Shown here: in pieces, positions 36,627 to 45,720 of the stretch
Layout: every line of letters starts with the position of its first letter
How positions within the stretch are numbered: position 1 is the first letter of the stretch
Assembly (NCBI RefSeq): GCF_016195855.1
Contig: NZ_JACPYU010000015.1
Coordinates: 173,124 to 237,123 of the forward strand
DNA length: 64,000 nt
Reading direction: 5' to 3'
Origin: Aquabacterium sp.
GTDB taxonomy: Bacteria; Pseudomonadota; Gammaproteobacteria; Burkholderiales; Burkholderiaceae_C
Made by a program: the position numbers and the translations under genes
Notes under the pieces: generated by a model
What the model saw: only the letters and a program-made list of their open reading frames with translations
What the model was told of the DNA's origin: nothing
Database searches by the model: none

Positions 36627-37750
36627 GCACCTGCCACAGCAGTCCAGGCCCACCACGCCAGCATGGCGAGCAGACAGGCCATGGATGCACCGGCCAAGGC
36701 GTACTTCACGTAGATGACCTGCCTGAACGCACCGAAGAGCCAGGGGTCGGTGAAGTCCATCACGAAGCTGAGGTACTGCATCAGGCACAGCGCGATCAGG
36801 CCATACCAGGGCAAGCGGGCCTTGGCCAATGCCGCAGCCGACAACACCACGGCCAGCGGCAAGACGGAGGCCCCCAGCCTGCTGGTGTCCGTGCCCAGCA
36901 AGGTCTGCAGCAAGGCGATGGCCGCGCCCCCCATGAACATGGTCAGGATGGGTTGGAGGTTGTCCACCTTGAGGATGAAGGCCAGCGCGCACAAGGGGAA
37001 CAACCAGCCACCGAGTCGACCTGCGATGCCCGTCCAGTAGGCGGGGTGCGGGAACGGTGAGCTGTGCCAGGCGTCCAGCACACTGAGGTGCTGATCGGGT
37101 GCGCCCACCAGCCACCTGATCGACACCAGCACCACCATGGCTGGCGCGAGCAGGATCAAGGCCTGCACGATGGCAGATCGGACAGGCAGCGCCTTGCGCC
37201 GGTAAGCCCGCCACACCTCATGCAGCGCGGGCAACACCAGCAGGAAGGACAGCTCCCGGTTGGCCACCATCACGGCGGCCAACAAAGCCATGTACCCGTG
37301 CCATCTCCTGAGGTAGAAATAGCCCGCCCACATCGTGGCGGCCATCAAGGGCAAATCGGTGACATAGCCCGCCGTGGCGCACAGCTTGACCACCGCGGTC
37401 AGCAAAGCCAGCGACAGCGCCAGCAAGGCATGCTCAAGTCGGATCTGCAAAGCCGTGGCGATGCGCCAGGCGGCCAGCGCCATCAGTGCCACGGAGGTGA
37501 GCGAGACCGTGCGAAAGAAGGCCAGCGGCTCCAACCCGGACGCGAATGACATCCAGGGGAACAAAATACGGTACATGAAGGGCGAGGCCACATGCGCCTG
37601 TGGCCCTTGATGCCCCATCACCATGTACTTGTAGGAATCCAGCCCATCCTTGCTGAGGATCTCGCCAACCGACAAGACAGGCACCGACACCAGGACGACG
37701 CAGGCCAGCCCCAACAGCAGGACCGCGACAAGGCGGGCTGGCGACGTCAT
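36584..37750 (-). CDS. Polytopic membrane protein, possible GT-C-type glycosyltransferase
   Basis: A 388-residue protein with about 10-11 hydrophobic segments. It is not confidently placed in a family. The first periplasmic loop contains SVGEILSKDGLDSYKYMVMG and SPFMYRILFPW, and an acidic GYVTDLPLM follows near residue 130. An early loop with acidic residues is what GT-C lipid-sugar-dependent transferases show, but the match is weak. It could also be an EpsG/Wzy-like membrane protein. It is translationally coupled to the WcaI-type GT (TGATG at 37750). It is the only candidate in the window for a transferase using a lipid-linked donor such as the one made at 52028-55537. Confidence 0.5.
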   Translation of the reverse strand: MTSPARLVAVLLLGLACVVLVSVPVLSVGEILSKDGLDSYKYMVMGHQGPQAHVASPFMYRILFPWMSFASGLEPLAFFRTVSLTSVALMALAAWRIATALQIRLEHALLALSLALLTAVVKLCATAGYVTDLPLMAATMWAGYFYLRRWHGYMALLAAVMVANRELSFLLVLPALHEVWRAYRRKALPVRSAIVQALILLAPAMVVLVSIRWLVGAPDQHLSVLDAWHSSPFPHPAYWTGIAGRLGGWLFPLCALAFILKVDNLQPILTMFMGGAAIALLQTLLGTDTSRLGASVLPLAVVLSAAALAKARLPWYGLIALCLMQYLSFVMDFTDPWLFGAFRQVIYVKYALAGASMACLLAMLAWWAWTAVAGAQVRSKFGILSAAK

Positions 37751-39003
37751 CAATTGGCCTCTTGCTCCGGCAAGACCGTTGCAGGCATGCGTGGGCGCGT
37801 GGCCAGACCCAGCCAGCGCGCCAGGATGGGTTCTTTGGCGAAGCTCTTTTCCGCGTAGCTGCGGGCGAAGCCGCCCAGTTCACGGCGACGGGCCGGATCA
37901 TCGGCCAAGGCCACCACCGCATCGGCCAGAGACGGGATGCAGTCGGGCGCCACCACCAGGCCACAATGCGACACCACCTGTCCCAGCTCCGTCCCCGTGC
38001 GGCACGTGGCCACCACCGGACGGCCACTGGACAGCATGCCTGTCAGCTTGGAGGGCAAGACCAGGTCCTCTGCTTCGGCGCTTTGCGTCAGCAGGTGCAC
38101 GTCGGCCATGCCCAGCAGATCGCACAGGCGCTCCGTGGGTTGCAAAGGCAGCAAGTACACGTTGCCCAGGCCGGCGCAGGCGGCCTCCAGCTCGGCACGC
38201 ATGACGCCATCGCCGCAGATCACGAACACGATGTCCTGGCGGTGCTGAAGCAGGCGCGCCGCAGCGGGGATGGACAGCAGGTTCTGCTTGCTCCCCCAGG
38301 TGCCAGAGAAAAGCGCGACGGTCTGGTCGTGGCGAATGCCCAATTGCGCCCGGAAGCTGCTGGGCTGCTGCAGAGGGTTCACGCCAGCGGTGTCCACCCA
38401 GTTGGGGAACAGCTCGATGGCATCGCCGTCCAGGCCCTTGAGCCGCAGCTTCTCCACCATCTTGGAAGAAATGGATGAGACCTTGTCAAAGCGGCGCAGC
38501 ACGCTGCGCTCCAGCCACAAGGCCAGCGACTTCAGGCGACGCCCCTTGAGCAGGTTCATCTGAAAGGCGACATCCACCTCGAAGTCCTGCACATGCAGCC
38601 AGGCCGTCGCGCCACACAGGCGAGCCGTCAGCCAGCCCATGGGTGCACAGGCCATGGCGGGTGCCACGGTCAACACCACATCCGGGCTCCAAAAGGTCTG
38701 GCGCAGCATCACGGGCGCAGAGCTCAGCGCAAAGCTCAGCAGATGCAGCACGCGCTTGACGCCGCCGGGTTGCGCCGGCACCCACAAGGGCGCACGCCAC
38801 ACGTCCACCCCGTTGAGCGACTCGCGACGATAGGGCGGCCATTGGTAGCCATCGGCCACTTTCCAGTTCGGGTAATAAGGCGGCGCCGCCACCACGCGCA
38901 CCTCATGCCCCTTGGCCGCCAACCACTCCGCCATCTCGCCGGAGTACTTGCCGATGCCAGTTGGCTCGGGCGCATAGTTGGCGCTGTAGATCAGGATTTT
39001 CAT
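37750..39003 (-). CDS. wcaI: WcaI-type GT4 glycosyltransferase
   Basis: A 417-residue GT-B enzyme of the colanic-acid WcaI group. The start MKILIYSANYAPEPTGIGKY and the following EMAEWLAAKGHEV, APPYYPNWKV and QDFEVDVAFQMNLLKG blocks are characteristic of WcaI. LVLPSKLTGMLSSGRPVVA replaces the classical EX7E region, as is usual in this group. WcaI is linked to fucose addition in colanic acid, which would fit gmd/fcl, but donor identity here is inference. ATG 39003 follows a good GAGGAAG site; the longer frame to 39375 has none and crosses the divergent wcaF promoter region. Confidence 0.8.
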   Translation of the reverse strand: MKILIYSANYAPEPTGIGKYSGEMAEWLAAKGHEVRVVAAPPYYPNWKVADGYQWPPYRRESLNGVDVWRAPLWVPAQPGGVKRVLHLLSFALSSAPVMLRQTFWSPDVVLTVAPAMACAPMGWLTARLCGATAWLHVQDFEVDVAFQMNLLKGRRLKSLALWLERSVLRRFDKVSSISSKMVEKLRLKGLDGDAIELFPNWVDTAGVNPLQQPSSFRAQLGIRHDQTVALFSGTWGSKQNLLSIPAAARLLQHRQDIVFVICGDGVMRAELEAACAGLGNVYLLPLQPTERLCDLLGMADVHLLTQSAEAEDLVLPSKLTGMLSSGRPVVATCRTGTELGQVVSHCGLVVAPDCIPSLADAVVALADDPARRRELGGFARSYAEKSFAKEPILARWLGLATRPRMPATVLPEQEAN

Positions 39004-39193
39004 CAGGGCTTCCTCGAATAAGCCCGGATGGTTCCGCAGGCGTGTAACGCCTTGAAGTAGCAGCATGTAGTCCGATCGGCCTCCGGTTGCAGGCACGCCA
39101 TACCGTGATCCATTCGGATCATGGGCGCAGGGTGCGCTTGTTATCTGCGGTGCGCAAAATGCCCTGCTGCCTGATTGTCTGGAGCTTCTTGCT

Positions 39194-39754
39194 GTGATCC
39201 TCGAAGGCGTGGACTCGCGTACTGGTCCTTCCTTTTCCATGAGCAACCGCCTGGCCCGTGGCCTGTGGGGGGTGGTGTGGCTCACGCTGTTTCGGCCCTC
39301 CCCTCGCCCATTGCATGCGTGGCGTGTGGCCCTGCTCAAGCTGTTTGGCGCACGCATCGGCGCGCATTTCCACATCCATGCTTCGGCGCGGGTCTGGGCG
39401 CCGTGGCAGTTCGAGGCTGGCGACCACGTTGGCGTGGGCGAGGGCGTGAACTTCTACAACATGGCCAGGCTGACCATCGGCGATAACGCCGTCATCTCGC
39501 AAGGAGCGCATTTGTGCGGCGGCACGCATGACTACAACACCGCGAACTTTCAACTGCGCGCCGCCCCCATCCACATTGGCGAGCGGGCCTGGGTCTGCAC
39601 GGAAGCCTTCATCGGGCCTGGCGTGACCGTCCCGCCGGGCTGCGTGGTGGGTGCCAGGGCCGTGATGATGCGCACGCCACTGGGCGGTGCGTGGGGTGTC
39701 TACACGGGCAACCCGGCCGTGCGCGTCAAGTCAAGGGTGATCCGAGATGCGTGA
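39194..39754 (+). CDS. wcaF: WcaF-type acetyltransferase (left-handed beta-helix)
   Basis: A 186-residue hexapeptide-repeat acyltransferase of the colanic-acid WcaF/NodL class, which O-acetylates a sugar of the growing repeat unit using acetyl-CoA. The early segment TGPSFSMSNRLARGLWG is typical of the WcaF subgroup. The catalytic His lies in LCGGTHDYNT (about residue 116). Hexapeptide turns run from about 70 to 170 and the end has GNPAVRVK. GTG 39194 with GGAG nine bases upstream keeps the conserved N-terminus; ATG 39239 would remove it. It overlaps the following GT2 gene by 8 bp and is divergent from wcaI. Confidence 0.8.
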   Translation: MILEGVDSRTGPSFSMSNRLARGLWGVVWLTLFRPSPRPLHAWRVALLKLFGARIGAHFHIHASARVWAPWQFEAGDHVGVGEGVNFYNMARLTIGDNAVISQGAHLCGGTHDYNTANFQLRAAPIHIGERAWVCTEAFIGPGVTVPPGCVVGARAVMMRTPLGGAWGVYTGNPAVRVKSRVIRDA

Positions 39755-40619
39755 ACCACTGGCCATATCGGTGCTGATCCTGACCAAGAACGAGCAGCAG
39801 GATCTACCAGGCTGCCTGCACAGCGTGGCCTGGAGCGACGATGTGCATGTGTATGACTCCGGCAGCACGGATGAGACCGTGTCGATTGCGCAGGTGCATG
39901 GTGCCCGGGTGACCACGCGCAGCTACCCGGACAGTGCGGCCCCTTTTGGTGGCGACGAAGCCGCCCACCGCAACTGGGGCTTGCGCCACATCCCCTTCAA
40001 GCATGAGTGGGTGCTGATGCTGGACGCCGATGAGCGCGCTACCCCCGCGCTGATTGCGGCCATGACGTCCATGTTGAAACAGCCCGTGCATTGCGCAGCA
40101 TGGCGCATTCACCGACGGGACTACTTCCTGGGCACCTGGATCCGACATGTGACCCCCTCGCCTTTCAACATCCGCCTGATCAAACCGGCAACCGTGCGGT
40201 ACGAACGCATCATCAACCCCGTCACCATCGTGGATGGCCCCGTGGGCGAGATGGATGCGCACTTCGATCACTTCCCGTTCAGCAAGGGGCTGAGCCACTG
40301 GTTCGCCAAGCACAACGGCTACAGCACTTTTGAGGCCGTGCACATCGTGGACGGTGGGCGCGGCGGCGGCGAGTTCAAGCTCGGCCAGGCCCTGTTTGCG
40401 AGAGACGCCAATGTGCGCCGCATGCACCAGAAGGCCCTGTACTACCGCCTGCCCTTGCGCCCGTTGGTGATGTTTCTGGGGCTGTACATCGGCAAGCGCG
40501 GCTTTCTGGATGGGCGCGCTGGGCTGGTGTACGCCACGCTGCGCGCCATCTATGAATACATGATCGTGCTGAAGGTGACGGAGATGCAGGCTGACCTGCA
40601 ACAGGGTGGCAAGCCATGA
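39747..40619 (+). CDS. GT2-family glycosyltransferase
   Basis: A 290-residue GT-A enzyme. SVLILTKNEQQDLPGCL opens the nucleotide-binding domain, VYDSGSTDETV supplies the first Asp, and MLDADERATP (Asp93/Asp95) is the DxD-type metal motif. The family resembles WaaE/KdtX-like inner-core or EPS transferases, with a C-terminal amphipathic region (HGYSTFEAVHIVDGG-like stretch and a final helix pair) for membrane contact. It is coupled to wcaF (8-bp overlap) and to the GT4 gene that follows (ATGA overlap). Confidence 0.85.
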   Translation: MREPLAISVLILTKNEQQDLPGCLHSVAWSDDVHVYDSGSTDETVSIAQVHGARVTTRSYPDSAAPFGGDEAAHRNWGLRHIPFKHEWVLMLDADERATPALIAAMTSMLKQPVHCAAWRIHRRDYFLGTWIRHVTPSPFNIRLIKPATVRYERIINPVTIVDGPVGEMDAHFDHFPFSKGLSHWFAKHNGYSTFEAVHIVDGGRGGGEFKLGQALFARDANVRRMHQKALYYRLPLRPLVMFLGLYIGKRGFLDGRAGLVYATLRAIYEYMIVLKVTEMQADLQQGGKP

Positions 40620-41791
40620 AGCTGGTTCTCTTTTGCCACCCGGCGTTCATGAAGTCCGAGAGCATGCCCCGCTTTGCACGCATGATCGGGCAAGCCATGA
40701 CAGCCAAGGGGCTGGAGGTAGATTACTGGGCACCCAGGCCCTGCTTGCACCGGCTCTTCAATGACACGCGCCTGGCGAAGTGGGCCGGCTATGTCGATCA
40801 GTACCTGCTTTTTCCGCTGGAGGTCAAGCTGCGCTTGATCTCGCAAGGCCGCGATACCCTGTTTGTGTTTTGCGACCAGGCACTGGGGCCGTGGGTGCCG
40901 CTGGTGAAGCAGCGGCCCCATGTCGTGCACGCGCATGATCTGCTGGCGCTGCGTTCGGCGCTGGGGCAGATCCCGCAAAATCCAACGTCGTTTTCGGGGC
41001 GCATTTACCAGCGCTATATCCGCTGGGGTTTCCGGCAGGCCCGCCATTTCATCAGCGTGTCGAGGCGGACCGCCGATGACTTGCGCGAGTATGGCCATGT
41101 CCGGCCCCACACCAGCGCGGTCGTGCACAACGGGCTCAATCACCCCTACCAGCGCCTGGAGCGTCACGAAGCCCTTGAGCGCCTGAAGGCAGCTGGCCTG
41201 CCCAACACCGAGCAAGGCATGATCCTGCACGTCGGCGGCCCATCCTGGTACAAGAACTCGGCAGGCATCGTGCGCCTGTACAGCGCCTACGCGCGAGGGC
41301 ACGACAAGCCCCTGCCCCTGTGGATGATCAGCAGCAGCCACCGCAACGCGGATGTGCAGGCGGTATTGAAGGACGTGCCGCCACAAGGTCAGGTCCAGTT
41401 CTTCCAGGGTGTAGGCAATGCCACCCTTGAGGCAGCCTACTCGCTTGCATCGGCCTTCGTGTTCCCCAGCCTGGCCGAGGGCTTTGGCTGGCCCCTGGTT
41501 GAAGCGCACGCCTGTGGCTGCCCTGTCATCACCACAGACGACGCCCCGATGAACGAGGTGGCAGGGCCCATGGCCTATTACCTGCCCGTTCTCAAGCCAG
41601 AGGACGATGTGCGGGCCTGGGCCCAGACGGGGGCGGATGTGCTGGACGGCATCCTGTGTGAGCCGGAAACACGCCGAGCCGAACAGGTCCAGCAACGGAT
41701 CACATGGGCAAGCCAGTTCACGACGCAGCGCGCAACCGACCGCTATCACGAGATCTACAAGGCACTCATGGCCCGAGTCAAAAGCCCGTGA
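40616..41791 (+). CDS. GT4-family glycosyltransferase
   Basis: A 391-residue GT-B enzyme. The start KLVLFCHPAFMKSESMPRFA is a divergent acceptor loop, VVHAHDLLAL is typical mid-domain, and the donor EX7E motif is in SLAEGFGWPLVEAHACG. Its 3' end overlaps the convergent gene at 41778 by 14 bp, so both genes use the overlap on opposite strands. It probably completes the small rightward wcaF-GT2-GT4 operon. Confidence 0.85.
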   Translation: MKLVLFCHPAFMKSESMPRFARMIGQAMTAKGLEVDYWAPRPCLHRLFNDTRLAKWAGYVDQYLLFPLEVKLRLISQGRDTLFVFCDQALGPWVPLVKQRPHVVHAHDLLALRSALGQIPQNPTSFSGRIYQRYIRWGFRQARHFISVSRRTADDLREYGHVRPHTSAVVHNGLNHPYQRLERHEALERLKAAGLPNTEQGMILHVGGPSWYKNSAGIVRLYSAYARGHDKPLPLWMISSSHRNADVQAVLKDVPPQGQVQFFQGVGNATLEAAYSLASAFVFPSLAEGFGWPLVEAHACGCPVITTDDAPMNEVAGPMAYYLPVLKPEDDVRAWAQTGADVLDGILCEPETRRAEQVQQRITWASQFTTQRATDRYHEIYKALMARVKSP

Positions 41792-42572
41792 GCGTACGGT
41801 ATTGACGAAGCTCTTCTGCGGTGCCGTGCTGAAAGTAAAAGCACGCTTGCTTGAAGTCGATGGGGCGCTCGCGCCCATAGCCAAAGGGCACATGGCCATA
41901 TTGCTTGCTGCCACGAGCGAACGCCACCCCCATCTTCTCGAAGAGGCGCCGCACCAGCCGGTGCTGCTCGTAAGACATCAAGCGCCCGACGGGCCAACGG
42001 CCCAGCGAGGTTGCGGCGATCATGCACTTGAGCTCAGGGGCCAGTAGTTTGTCTGATCGGCTGATGGCGTGCATCTGTTTGAGAAAGCCGCGAATGGCCC
42101 GACGGTCCAGCACCATCATCGATTGCTCGACGAAGTCGCCACGTTGCCCGCCAAACAGGATGGGCGTCTTGATCAGGCGCTGCTCGATGCGCTGGACAAG
42201 GTCATCGCCATAGGTGAGCGCGTCCTGCTCCAGGTAGAGGCAGTAGTCGACACCAGAGTACAGGGCGTACTCCAGCCCCATGATGAAGCCAGCCATGAAC
42301 CCGCAGTAGTGATGTGGGGTGTTCTGTGAGTGCCCCGGGTTGACGAGCAACTCCACGGCGCGCACGTCGGTTTGGGTGAAGGCTTTGTCGTCGACCTTGA
42401 CCGGGGCGGCCGAGTCCACCACCAGCACGTGGTCGGGCTTGACGAAGGTGTCCACCGACTTCCACCACAGCGGCCGAAAGCCCTCGCTGCGGATTTCATC
42501 GTCACCAAAGGTCTGGTAGTCGCGCGGCTTGGCGGCGGCAAACCAACCGGAAATCAATAACTGGCAGGCCAT
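41778..42572 (-). CDS. Putative glycosyltransferase, family not recognised
   Basis: A 264-residue soluble protein from ATG 42572, with a start ISGWFAAAKPRDYQTF unlike common GT families. The middle has YALYSGVDYCLYLEQDALTYGDD, where an acidic EQDAL in a hydrophobic context resembles the DxD motif of GT-A enzymes, followed by ILFGGQRGDFVEQSMM. The context (last gene of unit C, directly after the flippase with a 19-bp overlap) favours a transferase for the unit C repeat. The in-frame extension to 42776 lies within the flippase gene and is rejected. Confidence 0.5.
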   Translation of the reverse strand: MACQLLISGWFAAAKPRDYQTFGDDEIRSEGFRPLWWKSVDTFVKPDHVLVVDSAAPVKVDDKAFTQTDVRAVELLVNPGHSQNTPHHYCGFMAGFIMGLEYALYSGVDYCLYLEQDALTYGDDLVQRIEQRLIKTPILFGGQRGDFVEQSMMVLDRRAIRGFLKQMHAISRSDKLLAPELKCMIAATSLGRWPVGRLMSYEQHRLVRRLFEKMGVAFARGSKQYGHVPFGYGRERPIDFKQACFYFQHGTAEELRQYRTLTGF

Positions 42573-44050
42573 AGACCGAATGAACGTAGCTGGGACTGAA
42601 AGGAGAAGACCACGGCGCCCAATGCGCCGATGAGGCAAAGCGGTTGGCGCACCGCCTCGGGCAAGGCGTTCGGCAAGATCAGCGCGAGGGCCGACAGCAC
42701 GCCGACCAGACAGAACTGGCGCATCAAGGCAGCAAACAGTGGCCCACGGCAACATTGCCAGCACAGGCGCAGGCACAGGCTGCCTTGCAGCAGCTCGATC
42801 AGCAAGAAGGCAGCGGCCAGGCCACGGGCATCGAAGAGCCAGCCCAGCCCCAACACCAGCAACACGCTGGCCACGAGCACGAAAGCAGCCACGAAGGCCT
42901 GTTCACGCACCTTGTTGGCGGCCTGCAGATACTGCGTGAAGGGGGCAAACAGCGCGAACGAGGCGACGGCCAGCAGCAGGATCGAGAACACGACGCTGTC
43001 GAACACGATCTTGCCGTGTGTCCAGACCTCGAACAACCGTGGGCCGAGCACAAACAGCAACAGCCCGCCCGGGAGCACCACCCCGGTGAAGAAGCGCCAT
43101 TGCAGCCGCATCAGGCGGGCGGACTCTGCCGAGAAGCCGTCCTTGCCCTGCGCGCGGACATACTCGGGCAGCAAGGGGGCAGAGATGACCCCGAAGGCTT
43201 GCTGCATGGCGCCGACCAGGGTGCGGTGCACGGACAAGCTGGCCATGGACGCCACCGCCACCACCTGAGGCGCAATCAAGCGCAGGCTGTGCTGGCGAAT
43301 CGTCTCGAACAAGAGCTTGAGCATCAAACCGGCAGCCTGCTTGACCACGGCCATGCGTACCAGGCGTGGCAGCAGCATCAGGCGCACACCCTGACGCCGA
43401 AAGCGCGCGCGAAAGTACAGGATGCAGCTGAACCCCGAGATGGCGGTGGCGATGGCGCTGGCCTGGGCTGCCTGCAGCAGGTCCCCTCCCAGGCTGGCGC
43501 ACCAGGCCGAGGCGGCGCTGCCGCACAACAGTGTGAGGATGGACCACCAGATCTGCGGGGCCACCGAGCCCTGCACCACACTGGCCCGCCCCATGGAGCC
43601 CGCCACCGAGCTGGCCAACGGCCACGACAAGGCCGTCACCATCAGCGCCGCGCCGATCTGGTCTACCCACTGCGTCTCTGACGCCGGCGGGTGCAACATC
43701 CAGTGCAAGGCACCGCTGTAATGCAGCACCCCACATATCAGCAACTGAAGCACCGACAGCATCAGGCCGGTGCTGGCCCCCATGGACAGGAACATGCTCA
43801 GGCGCCGCGAGGAGCGGCCGCTGTGGCGGATGTAGGCCACTTCCACATAGGCCTGCAAGCCCGCATCCGGCACCGTGATGATGACGATAGCCGATTGCAG
43901 GAACATCCAGTAGCCGAACTGGGTCGCACTCCAGTGCTGCAAGTAAAGGGGCACGAGGCCCACCTGCATCAGGAACACCACGCCCACGCGCGCCACCGCT
44001 GCGGTCGAGCCCGAGAGCATCCTCTGCCAGGGTGCGGGTGTGCTGCTCAC
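42554..44050 (-). CDS. Wzx-type polysaccharide flippase, unit C
   Basis: About 498 residues with 12-14 hydrophobic segments, in the MOP superfamily. From GTG 44050 it starts MSSTPAPWQRMLSGSTAAVA, with YLQHWSATQFGYWMFLQSA replacing the usual RxLGxxxFG block. ATG 44020 would shorten it by 10 residues. GTG overlaps the polymerase stop as GTGA, the same coupling seen elsewhere in this operon. It presumably flips the unit C repeat. Residues upstream of the start in the longer open frame are not hydrophobic and belong to the polymerase gene in another frame. Confidence 0.75.
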   Translation of the reverse strand: MSSTPAPWQRMLSGSTAAVARVGVVFLMQVGLVPLYLQHWSATQFGYWMFLQSAIVIITVPDAGLQAYVEVAYIRHSGRSSRRLSMFLSMGASTGLMLSVLQLLICGVLHYSGALHWMLHPPASETQWVDQIGAALMVTALSWPLASSVAGSMGRASVVQGSVAPQIWWSILTLLCGSAASAWCASLGGDLLQAAQASAIATAISGFSCILYFRARFRRQGVRLMLLPRLVRMAVVKQAAGLMLKLLFETIRQHSLRLIAPQVVAVASMASLSVHRTLVGAMQQAFGVISAPLLPEYVRAQGKDGFSAESARLMRLQWRFFTGVVLPGGLLLFVLGPRLFEVWTHGKIVFDSVVFSILLLAVASFALFAPFTQYLQAANKVREQAFVAAFVLVASVLLVLGLGWLFDARGLAAAFLLIELLQGSLCLRLCWQCCRGPLFAALMRQFCLVGVLSALALILPNALPEAVRQPLCLIGALGAVVFSFQSQLRSFGLWPASY

Positions 44051-45720
44051 GAACGGCCCCAATGTGGGCGCTTGAACGAGCGCTTGAATGCCTTGACGCG
44101 AGCCCACCTTTGCCGCCACGCCGGTGGCGAACGCCGGGCAACGCTGTAGTCGGAGACAGGGGCCGGTTGCCACAAGGCCGCCACGTGGCGCAGCACAAAG
44201 CACAGCAGCAGGTACAGCGCAACCTGTTGCGCAAACATGCGAGTGAACGAGTCCAGATACTGCACCAGCGAGTCGCCCGCATAGGCGCTGATGAAGTTGA
44301 ACCAGATGGTCAGCATCAGCACGGGCGAGACGATGTAGACGCCATCCTGGCGCTTGACACTGTAGAGGTCCAGCGTGAAGAACTTGAGCAGGAAGAAGAT
44401 CACCAGCACCAGCCAGGCCACATCGTCGAACAAGGCATAAGCGTGGGCGAAGATGGAGCCGGTGCGGTAGCCACCCAGGCTCACACCGTCCTTGATGTTG
44501 CACAGGTAGTCACCAAAGGAATAGGCCAGCTTGTCTTTGTCCAGCTTGGGGTCGATCGCCTTCATCATCGGCGTGGGCAAAATGGCATAGATCTTGTCGA
44601 TGGTGGCCTGAGCCAGGTTCGCACGCTCCGCGTCGCTGAAATGGGTCGCGCAGTTGAGCGCGTTATCGTGAAACTTGGTCTCTGTGAACCGGGCGAGGAT
44701 GGCGTTGCGCACATAAATCTCGTCGTACGTGACAGCCAGCCGCTCGGCCTCTTTCCCGTCTCGGTACAAGGAGATCGCGTTGCGGTCCAGCAGGGTCTCG
44801 TAGGTCTCCTTGATCTTCTGCTTGGGCGTGAGCGACTCGGTCTTCTGGCGCACGATCACCATGGCGGTGGCCAGGTCGTCACCCAAGGACACGCCACCGG
44901 CAACAAAGGACAGTGCCACCAAGGCCTTCAACCAGGTCCATCGCCCAACCTGAAAGCGCCCGCGCATGGTCTCGAACAGGGCAAGCAACATGATGACCAT
45001 GGCGCCACTGAAGATGATCACGCGAGCATTGAGCGCCAGGCCGGCCAAGGCCAGCACCACGGCGTAGATACCGATGTAGACCCAGTACAAGCCCAGGTTC
45101 TGGTAAGCCGCTTCGCCACGGGCCTTGAAGATGGGCACCAGAAAGGGCAACCAGGCCAGATAGGTGAAACCGGAAATGAACTTGCCCCCCACGTCACCGA
45201 ACTCGACGCCCCGGCTGATCATCACGGCATACAGCCCGAACAGGGACATCGCCCACAACTGGCGTGGCGACGGTGCCCCGTACAGGCCGGCAGGCGCCAG
45301 CAGACGGGAGGCTATCGCGTTGCGCCAGTTCACAATGGACAACAAGTGTCGGTAGACCCAGTGCAAGGCGATGATGCCCAGCAAGGCACCAGACAGCACT
45401 GAAAAGGTCATCACCGGCGTCTTGAGATCGGAACTGATGGGCACACCCTCCAGCGTCTTGGCCAGCAAGGCGCCCAGCAAGGTGGTGATCAGGAACCCCA
45501 GAATGGCAAAGGACGAAATCGGCGCATCGTCCATGCAATGGGATCGGCGCAGGTAGCTGATACAGAGCATGGTGGCCATCACCACACAGGCGACCGACAG
45601 CAGGTTGTCATACCCGGCATCAAGACAGAGCTGGATGCCGCCTGACAGCAAGGCCACAAGCCAGACCACCGCGTACACAAACGAGGACATGGGTTTGGCA
45701 GTCGACACCAGACTCGTCAT
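44047..45720 (-). CDS. Polytopic membrane protein, probable polysaccharide polymerase, unit C
   Basis: A 557-residue protein with hydrophobic segments over residues 15-270 and 420-515. Between them lies a roughly 130-residue hydrophilic region (SLGDDLATAMVIVRQK onward, with several Lys/Asp-rich stretches and DKDKLAYSFGDYLCN). It does not show the clear O-antigen-ligase motifs of the unit A and B proteins. Position between a CgeB-like GT and the flippase makes it the best polymerase candidate of unit C. It overlaps both neighbours by four bases. The assignment rests mainly on context and topology. Confidence 0.55.
   Translation of the reverse strand: MTSLVSTAKPMSSFVYAVVWLVALLSGGIQLCLDAGYDNLLSVACVVMATMLCISYLRRSHCMDDAPISSFAILGFLITTLLGALLAKTLEGVPISSDLKTPVMTFSVLSGALLGIIALHWVYRHLLSIVNWRNAIASRLLAPAGLYGAPSPRQLWAMSLFGLYAVMISRGVEFGDVGGKFISGFTYLAWLPFLVPIFKARGEAAYQNLGLYWVYIGIYAVVLALAGLALNARVIIFSGAMVIMLLALFETMRGRFQVGRWTWLKALVALSFVAGGVSLGDDLATAMVIVRQKTESLTPKQKIKETYETLLDRNAISLYRDGKEAERLAVTYDEIYVRNAILARFTETKFHDNALNCATHFSDAERANLAQATIDKIYAILPTPMMKAIDPKLDKDKLAYSFGDYLCNIKDGVSLGGYRTGSIFAHAYALFDDVAWLVLVIFFLLKFFTLDLYSVKRQDGVYIVSPVLMLTIWFNFISAYAGDSLVQYLDSFTRMFAQQVALYLLLCFVLRHVAALWQPAPVSDYSVARRSPPAWRQRWARVKAFKRSFKRPHWGRS

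Noticed and set aside
35772..37214. 480-codon minus-strand frame
   Set aside because: Overlaps DUF1501 and the membrane-protein gene in another frame; no coherent protein features.
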